A stretch of DNA of 64,000 nucleotides, taken from NCBI GenBank assembly GCA_037126765.1, contig JBBCBC010000037.1, positions 7,073,263 through 7,137,262 on the forward strand, given 5' to 3'. The notes under the pieces are model-generated. The model made no database searches. It saw only the letters and a list, made by a program, of their open reading frames with translations, and was not told the DNA's origin. Of this stretch, positions 55,786 through 64,000 are shown piece by piece. The translations under genes and the position numbers were made by a program. Positions within the stretch are counted from its first letter, which is position 1, and each line of letters begins with the position of its first letter. This DNA comes from Stenogyne calaminthoides. Taxonomy: Eukaryota; Streptophyta; Magnoliopsida; Lamiales; Lamiaceae.

Positions 55786-57112
55786 CGAAATCAGATGAAA
55801 TATATTCGAGCATACTATAGTCTATATTTGCATCGATGATGAAATACTACTTACCGTTAAATCCATACTATATTATAAAGGATCTAAAAGCATTAAAACA
55901 TTAAAAAAATATTCAAATTCTCCCATAAAATTCAAACTCATTGGTCCAAATTTAACATAAAATAATTAATAGAAACAGGGAATAAGTAAATGAAGCTGGT
56001 CAGTCAGTTAGGTAAAGCCACTTTGAGGAATTATTTACTCACAAGTAGCCCAGAACCGAATATTTGTCGGATAGGATGGGGACTACTTTAGGTACAGTTC
56101 ACCTTAATAATTAAGAAACATGAGACTATTTTATTAAATATATGTAAAATATGATTATTCAGTTCTTCATACAATTCCACCGTAATCTATGTTCTATATA
56201 TTAAACTAATTATGATTATTAAACCGTTGAAATGAGACGTATTAATTTGACTCAACCACGTGTGTTCATAATTTTGGTGGCTCCTTTTACGTTTCCGGCG
56301 GATTAATTAGCATCCGTTGATTTAGTATAATATTGTTGTCCCAATTACATAATCGCACGCCTAATAATATAATGTGTAAAGAATATTGAGTTGTTAGGAC
56401 TAGAATTTTGCGACTTCACCGTTGCACGTGTAAATGCATCATGGGGCCAGAGGCTACCAAATTTATATCACTATAATCTCCCAATTACAGCTTGCAGCAC
56501 GATACTCATATATAAGAATATATGTTAATATATTTAAATACATGATAAACTCCGTTTGCGATAAAATTCATCAACTAGTCACATATTAAAAAAATTCAAT
56601 CGAGTTCATCTCACAACAAATTTGATTTTATATAAGATAAATTTCCCTGAGAAGTCATGTTAATTTTAAGAAGGTAAATTGTGCAATGATTCGAATCAAT
56701 GGGTCGAAAAAATATAAATGAGATGAGCAGACAAGGATAGAGTTGAGATTCTAAAATTTTACCCAATAAAAAAATTTCGCCCCCTTGCGACGAAATCTTG
56801 GATCCGTTCTTGCCAAAAGATATGCTTTGGCATAGTTATTCAGCAATTCTTGACACGTTATATCCATCAATTGCGAGTTACACTAAGCATAGACAACATG
56901 CATACATTGCGAGAATTGTTTAACATCGTTTTGTGTTTTTTATAGTAACAAGCAATATTTTTACTAGCTATGCCATCATAATTATGACTTTATGTCGTGT
57001 CAAAAAAAAATTTAAGACTTTATGTATGGAATGTGATTTCTTGTTGTACATGTTCGTGCATAATCAAATACTAAGATCAATCGGTGATACTATATGATAA
57101 TGACATATTATA
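55786..57112. other. AT-rich intergenic DNA, no gene seen
   Basis: A short stretch at about 56755-56815 resembles one end of the intronic element at 62946-63455 (GATCCG and AAATC blocks). Otherwise nothing was recognised. Confidence 0.4.
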
Positions 57113-57346
57113 CTACCTCCGTCCCGGACGGAGTTAACCTTACGGTTACTGTATCGCGAGTTTTAAGAAAAAGTGATACAGTGTTGGGGATAGAAAGAGT
57201 TGTTTATTAGTATTTTATGTAATAAAGTGATAAAATGATAAATAATTAAGAGTAGAAAGAATTGTTTATTAGTATTTTATGTGATAAAATAATAAAGTAG
57301 ATATTTTCATTTAAGTAATTGCTCAATTTGGGACAGATGGAGTTGT
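57113..57346. mobile_element. Stowaway-like MITE
   Basis: Starts CTACCTCCGTCCCGG after TA and ends GGGACAGATGGAGTTG. The interior holds a tandem duplication around TTGTTTATTAGTATTTTATG. Confidence 0.8.
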
Positions 57347-57722
57347 GATTAACGAATAGAAAGGTGCATCACCATTCCCAACATATTATCAATTGACGTC
57401 GATTCAGCAATGTGAAAAGACCTGACACATAATGCTCAATTTAGAACGAACAAAGTGATTTGACATGATCAGATGATGCAGAAAAGTGAAAAACTTGAAC
57501 GAAGGAGACAACTACCTAAGATCATGGGCAAATCACCCCAACTTTCGTCCCTCTCCTGTTAGTGAACAAGCTATTCCAAATATATTTTTCTACAAACCAT
57601 CATATAAAATTAGACAATAATTTCATAGATGCTACAGAAGATAAAATATTATCCACATAATGACCTCAAGCTAACACATCTGTTCATTTTATTTGATGAT
57701 ACTAACAATTAAACAGTCCCTT

Positions 57723-57913
57723 ACCAAGTGGCTTAACCCACCGGCCACTAGTCTCCTCATTTAAGTGGGAGACTCAGGTTCGATTCCCTCTGATAACGAA
57801 TTGGAGTTATGTGAGTTATAAGGTGGATTGGCGATTTCGTGGAGTATTTGGGTGCTTGGTGTACTAACTACTAACAACTAACATCTAACTTTGTCCGATA
57901 AAAAAAAAAAAAA
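57723..57913 (+). mobile_element. tRNA-derived SINE with perfect target duplication
   Basis: 191 bp. A pol III A-box-like TGGCTTAAC is at 57729-57737 and a B box GGTTCGATTCC at 57777-57787. A tRNA-unrelated body and a poly(A) tail follow. It is flanked by an identical 19-bp direct repeat (57704-57722 and 57914-57932), a hallmark of L1-type target-primed insertion. Its intact tail and exact duplication suggest recent insertion. It lies about 250 bp beyond the SF3b2 stop codon, possibly in or near that gene's 3' UTR, in opposite orientation. Confidence 0.93.
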
Positions 57914-58172
57914 AACAATTAAACAGTCCCTTGCGAGATGAAAATGTGAAAGCATGACATAATAGTAACTGCTGTGCAGCTTGTGAGTGGTACACATGCA
58001 AATATTCAACTCAATAGGGAATGGAATCACAGATGAACGAAAATTAAGGATTGTGGTTACAGAATAGAGATGGCATACATAATTTCTTACATATAGCAAC
58101 AATTACATAGAGCAGAACAAACCCGCCCTCATAATTTTCCAAAAAGGTTGCAAGAAGAAGCCCAACACAGAA

Positions 58173-61100
58173 CTAAAACTTGAAATCCTTCTTCTTTGAT
58201 TTGCTCTCCTTCTCCTGCATCTTTCGTTTCCTTTTGTTGGCATTCTGGACCATTTTCAACCAGTCAGTTTTACCTCACCAAGGCATTAAGATAAAAAAAA
58301 AACACACACACACACACAGAGCACAAACGATGGGGGCGAAATTCGAATTATGTCATTTACCTCAGCAACCATGTCACTGAAATCCTCACGCTGAGTCCGC
58401 AATTTCTCTTCTTCTCTTGCTTCCTCATACCTAAGGAAAACGTAGAAGAAAAATAAGCTCATCTTCCATGAAAATTTCCAATCAATCAGAAGATTGAAAA
58501 ATGTAGTCAACTTACTTGGCAGGCAATACATTCTCCATGGCGTCCAACTCCTCTGGTGCCAATGTAACGTCAACTTTATCCGATTTCTGACCTCTTAGCA
58601 AATCAACCTGTGGCACAAAACAGTTAGTGATGTCAGGGAGAAACATATTGACAAGCAACAGTGAATTTCTTATTAAGCATCTGACACTGTCCCCTTATTT
58701 GGAATTGAGTGACGACATAATACAGAAATCCCAAGGACAAAAATCAATTAGTCCCATAGGCCAAGAAATCACGATAAGAGATTTCATTTAACTTTTAAAT
58801 TTAAAAATCAAAACAAAGAAATCAATTTCCTTACCCTTTTAGCACCAGATTTTTCCTGAGCTCCAGTGTTGATCACATACCTGTATGAGAAGAACATAAT
58901 TAATAATCGGGAAAATCAAAATTCAAATTGCAAATCATGCGAGTGTAAGTTGAGTTTGACATAGAAGAAGACATACGTGTGACTGGGTGCAAGCAATGTT
59001 CCTGGTGCTATCTTCTCTTCTTTTTCTTCAAGCACCTTCACAGAGACATGAAAGATAAGTTATATGATATAAAAAATGATTAGTAAAGGCAACAATGTCA
59101 GAAAAGTCGGAGACGATTACTTGATAGAGAGGCCTATCATGCTCCTTCCTCTGTTGCTTCCGAAGATCAATAACATCAGGAGTTTCAACACCCGTAGGAG
59201 TGCTACAACACATCCATTCAGATAATAAGTCGGAGAACTAAATAGATACATGCAGCGGCAAAATACCCAGCGAGCAAATGATGAAAAATTACCTAGAAAG
59301 GCTGTCAACAGATTGGATGCCATCTTCAAGCTCCTCTTCCTCCATCTGTTCTTCCTCTTCCTCCTCCTCTTCTTCCTCCTCTTCTTCCTCTTCCTCCAGG
59401 TCTCCCCAGTGCTTAGTCTTATCAACTGGTTCCTCCTGAAAATCAGTCCAGTTAAGTTACATCCAGAGAGAAATTATCAGATGAAATTGTCATCACACCA
59501 TATGCTAGCTTACCTCATAATTGGGCTCTTCTTGTTGCGAAACACCGAAAACATCTCCATAGAGGGGGCGCCCATACTAAGTCACAAGTTGAAAACCATA
59601 TGTAACAAAGTGTCTAATAAAGATAGAGAAGAAACTACAGAATAGATAAAGGTAAACCTACTTCATCCACAGGTGGTTTTCCCCAGTCTCCATGTGCATA
59701 ACCAAATTTAGCTCCATAGGGAATAGGTGCATTCAGGCCCGGAATTTTCAGATGAGGATAAGAAGGTGGAGGGCCATATCTCTGCAATGCCAAAAAACTT
59801 TCGAATGTAACAACATGAATTAACAAAGAGAAAAAAGTAGTCAAAAGTACCATCTTTTAACCTGCATGTTGACAAGCCAAGGGGGAGGGGCACCATCAGG
59901 CATGCCCAGGGCCTCTTTTAACTCCTGTGACAACATCCCTGGCTTCATTTCTCGAAGTTTTACCTGAAAGCAGGTAAAGTAAGTGAGCAGTTCCATCAAC
60001 ATATAATCTATATTAACAAGTTTGAGTTTTTACGATGTTCTCCTTTCAAGAAGAACATTAAGGAAAAAATGGAAAGGGTAATAAACAAGAAAAAAGCATA
60101 CCCTTCACAATAACATTAATGAAAAACAGATATACATTAAAAATAAGAACTGAAACAACGATACTAAGGTTACCACAAAATCATAGAATATATTTTACAA
60201 TATATTGAAATCAAATAGCATCGCTAGTAAGTATGAGCAAGTAAAACTGTGCATGAATGACAAAGGAAATCTGAGGAAACATATCTGATGAACTTCATAC
60301 CTCAAATTCCTTCCCCTCATAATACAAATCTCCGTGATATGTCAATTTAGGTTTAGTCTGGTGCTTGAAGAAGGCATCATGGAGAACCTAAATTTTTTTT
60401 AACAAAAATTGCTCAACAAAAAGATAAAAGCCAAAAGAAGAAATTGTAACTGGTTAACCACAAAAGTCCAGAAATTATCCAAAAAGTCACAAGCAAAGAT
60501 GTCTAGGACAAAGTTGAATACTTAAAAAAACCTGATAATCAATATCCATCTTTCCCATTTTAGGCTGCATCCTCTCACGTTGCTTCTGTTTCAACTTTTT
60601 GCTATCCTCCTTCTCAATATACGCCTGTCATGCGTTAACAACAGCAAGCTTAGAAGTTTGCACTAAGGAATGAGATTTAATGAATCAAACACTCGATATT
60701 AGAGGACAAAGATAAAAGAGTTCAAGCAAGTGCATTAATCGCGAAGTAATTTGAAATGATGGAACCACCAAGTAACTGTGCAGTAATTGCGAAGTAAGTT
60801 GAAATGAAAAGAAATCAACGGAATCGACAAAGGTAGAAGAGACCAAGCAAGTGCAGTAATTTTGTAGCAACCTTCCTGTTGCAAAATATTACAATCCTAA
60901 ACAGAAGATATAATCTGTAGCTTCATTATGTTCTAACATACACAACCATAAAATGAATCAATTTCAACAACCTCGTAACTCAGCTGCAATCCAATCTTCA
61001 CAATCAGCATGATATACTAGAAATTTCTTGAACATGCAAAGTAACACCTCTAATCATCTACTTTCATAATCAGAATAATTGTACGAAGTCTGTCTGCGTT

Positions 61101-63952
61101 TTACTCATATACTAGATACCAAATAGTGCAGGATACAGAATATTGGAAATTATCAAGGTCAGGTAGGAAATGCAGATTGCAGAATTAAATTTGTGCATCG
61201 TTCTGTAATGTTCTCCCACCATCACCGAAAAGCTTTTCACGATTATAAAATGCATGCACAACGATCATAAACGTAAAAGAAGATAAAAGAAAAATTCAGT
61301 CTCACTTGTCTAATTTTCTCAATTCCTGTGGCAGCAATAAAATCAGGAAGCTGGAAAGGCTGTTTCTCGATACCTCTCTTTCCCTGCATACAAATGCACA
61401 AGCGGTTGAGATATACTTAATATGCATGTAAATACTATACAAAACCTAAAAACAATTAAATCAAAGAATATATTCCAAAGCAAAATATTATTATGCTTCC
61501 CAGATTGGATGTTCTCTTCTAGGAAAATGATCAATAATTTCTATTACATGTGACACATTCAATTCAAAACTACCCACGCATTTAAAATTGTGATACAACA
61601 CCACTAATTCACCAATGCAACTTTTAAGTGCAAGAACTATGGCATTCAAAAGCCTCACTTTGTAATTTTTATTTAAAATATAATTTCAATAGACAGTCAA
61701 CCGTAGAGAGTCATATAGTCCATGTTAGTAAAAACCAATACAAATCCCTACAGCTCAGTTCCCCAGATAACGTTCTTTAAGGACATACTAAGTATTATAT
61801 AACATGGCTAAAACCCAACCCAAACTAGCCAGCACACAGAATACAATTTATGCAAGGGTCCCTTGCAAACACCTACATGTGAAGGCTCCACAAGTGCCAC
61901 CGCAGCTCTCCTGCAAGAACCATATATACATATAAGACAAACCTCATTGACTTATCGTCCATCACAGTCTTCCCCAACCCATTATTTAATTAAACCCATC
62001 ATGTACGGTCTAAGATATTTTAGCATAGAACGATTAGAAATAAATACTTGTAAAGCAATACTTAATCCATACGCAGCTCATCCACATGACACACCTGCAA
62101 AAACTTCCTTTTCTGGCACCAGTGTCGTGGCACTGCAACAGTATTCCTGTATGACTTCAAGTATACCAAAAGCTTTGGATCTGCAGCAGTTGCATCCCAT
62201 ACCTGAAAAGCCATAAAACTGTTAAATTTACCTAGAAAGAGTCGTAAGTTAAATAATTTGATACTACAGAACGTTGTCCTAGAGCAAGTGGCTCAATCTC
62301 ATCTTAGGATAGGAAACCAGGGAACATAGTTCTAAGACATCTTATATTATCTGAGCTCACAAACATCAGATTTTAGGGAAAAGAACTGAACAGCACCGCA
62401 CAGTTGTTAGAGGCACATGCAAAAGGCTCGTTGGACTGTACTCTTGAACATATCACCAATTTTTTATATAAATGCTCATGTCATATAATGATAGGAGCAC
62501 ATGAGTTTGCATATTATGTCTCCATGTCAGATGATCCTATGAGACCAATACACAGGAAAAAACATAGGTCGATGCAAAATTGACATGCATAGAGAGAAAA
62601 TAGTCATGGGACACATAGAAAAAGAAAATGAACACTCAAATAGTAAGCATAGAAATTAGAAATGACGCCTCAAATACTGATCTGTTTCCAACACATCAAT
62701 ACATAATACAGTATACAAAAAGGCGCAAACAAACTGTGCGCAACATAAATAATGCCAAGATATGCACCGAAGAAAGTTGGGTTCTACCTCAACAACATCA
62801 GGTCTTGTACAAATCTGTTTCAGTTCAGCAATCTTCATTCTTCGTTGAAGCTTCAAGAACAAGATTATTTAGCATTAGGATTAAAGAGTAGACATAAATA
62901 ACCTTGTACCTTTACAGAAATGACAGGCTCAGAATTTACCCATAGACGGGTAAGCAAAGGCAGATACAAGGGGGGCAACAGGCCCCCCCCCAAGGTTTTA
63001 TCCAACAATTATTTAGTAGTATGAAAATTAGCAGATCCCACAAATTTAAACAAAACTACAATTGTTAGATTATTTAGTGGAATGGGGAAGTGAATATGTC
63101 AAGTGAAATCGCGGGATACATTAAGTAATCTTTTCTAGTTGTTTTTATTTTTTGTGAGTTGAATGATATTTTGGTGTTATAAATATTTTATCCAAGCGTC
63201 ATCCTTGCGATTTTTTATTGAACGACTAGGTACAATAACTTTTTAATGCATTCAAATTCAACATGGTCTTAACTTTATATTCAATTTTTCAGAAAATATT
63301 TTTAAGTGCTATGCATGATTGTTAAGATATATGTGTGTACGCATGCACGACGTTTCTAATTAAATTAATTGGTAAATAATAATCCTTCTTGTTTAGACAT
63401 AAAAATTTGATTCTCGCCCCACTAAAGATGAAATCATGGATCCGCCACTGCAGGTAAGATCGATTAAAAAGTAAGATTGGCACTTTTTTTTTCCCGAAAG
63501 TATTAATGGCTAAGTGGACTTGAAGGAAAGAGAATCCTATTGTGAAGTAGATAATTCACATCTCTAACAAATGACAACTTAAAGTAAGAGAAAATTTAAA
63601 ATTTTAATACATAAATGAATTTCTCAGAATTTTAGAGGGGGAATTGAGTTAACAATAAATAAAATGCAACTATGTTTCAAAAGGGCAGAATTTTATAAAT
63701 ATATCATACTAAATAATACAAATGTAAAATTTCTTAGAAGTTGAGGGGGTGGCTCCCTGCCCACCCCCAGTCTAAAAAATAAGTCGGATACAAGCAGTTT
63801 GAAATATATAAAGGGCAAAGGAAAACCTTTTTCTTTTTATTGGAGATCCCTTTTTCTTTCAGCTGGCTATCCTGTTCCTCCTCTTCCGAGTCTGAATCAG
63901 CCTTCTTTTTTGATGCTGTATCAGGGGCAGCATCATCCTTTTTATCATTCTC
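58173..63952 (-). CDS. SF3B2: Splicing factor SF3b subunit 2 (SAP145), C-terminal 467 aa
   Basis: Component of the U2 snRNP SF3b complex, which helps bind U2 at the branch site in the nucleus. Sixteen coding exons, listed 5' to 3': 63952-63827, 62850-62788, 62202-62095, 61383-61306, 60624-60532, 60387-60301, 59963-59862, 59781-59662, 59576-59514, 59435-59293, 59202-59121, 59035-58977, 58880-58835, 58607-58516, 58430-58361, 58244-58173. All phases agree; stop TAG at 58173-58175. Seen: an acidic/Lys-rich stretch (SDSEEEEQDS) in the first exon; LQRRMKIAEL opening the conserved DUF382 region; the PSP proline-rich motif (APPPWLVNMQRYGPPPSYP); a long Glu run in the tenth exon; and the basic C terminus SKKKDFKF. 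Upstream exons, with the start, are beyond the window. No lesions seen. Confidence 0.95.
62946..63455. mobile_element. MITE-like element in an SF3b2 intron
   Basis: Left end AGGCAGATACAAGGGGGGC and right end GGATCCGCCACTGCAGG are imperfect inverted repeats of a CAGTGGCGGATCCA-type terminus that is common in plant MITEs. AT-rich interior, no coding capacity. The intron spans 62851-63826. Confidence 0.55.
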
Positions 63953-64000
63953 CTGGAGAAACAAGAAAGACGAAATAGAGCAGAAAAAAAGATGAGAAAA

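Overview
The window is nuclear DNA of a flowering plant. Evidence: long genes with many short GT-AG introns, an AT-rich background, Ty1-copia retrotransposons, Stowaway-type and fold-back MITEs, a tRNA-derived SINE, a tandem array of chloroplast-targeted polyphenol oxidase (PPO) genes, and plant-type MOR1 and Dof proteins. A eudicot, possibly an asterid such as Lamiales, fits the protein flavour, but no species can be named from the sequence alone.

Left third (1-23 kb): a minus-strand PPO tandem array at different stages of decay. PPO-1 (1-1183) is open but runs off the window. PPO-2 (12177-13941) is a pseudogene with a premature stop, deletions and a CACTA-like insertion. PPO-3 (16945-17480) is a 5' half cut off by the LTR of a truncated copia element. 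A short PPO 5' remnant lies at about 18010-18110. PPO-4 (20814-22541) has a full-length reading frame, but its initiator ATG has become ACG. Flanking sequences were duplicated with the genes. A complete 4.8-kb copia element (1336-6133, with a 5-bp target duplication) sits about 150 bp upstream of the PPO-1 start codon.

Middle (23-32 kb): gene-poor DNA with several MITE families (one nested in another), LINE tails and a Pack-MULE-like element at 29712-30683.

Right half: three housekeeping or regulatory genes. A 54-exon plus-strand gene (32318-50720) encodes the XMAP215/TOG microtubule polymerase MOR1/GEM1. It has two GC-AG introns and one apparent +1 frameshift in exon 38. A single-exon Dof zinc-finger gene lies on the minus strand (51942-52745), convergent with MOR1. 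The last 16 coding exons of the U2 snRNP SF3b subunit 2 (SAP145) gene are on the minus strand (58173-63952) and continue beyond the window. A SINE with a 19-bp target duplication lies just past its stop codon.

No operon-like or prokaryotic defence system is present. The most informative features are the PPO array decay, especially the non-AUG PPO-4, and the MOR1 frameshift.
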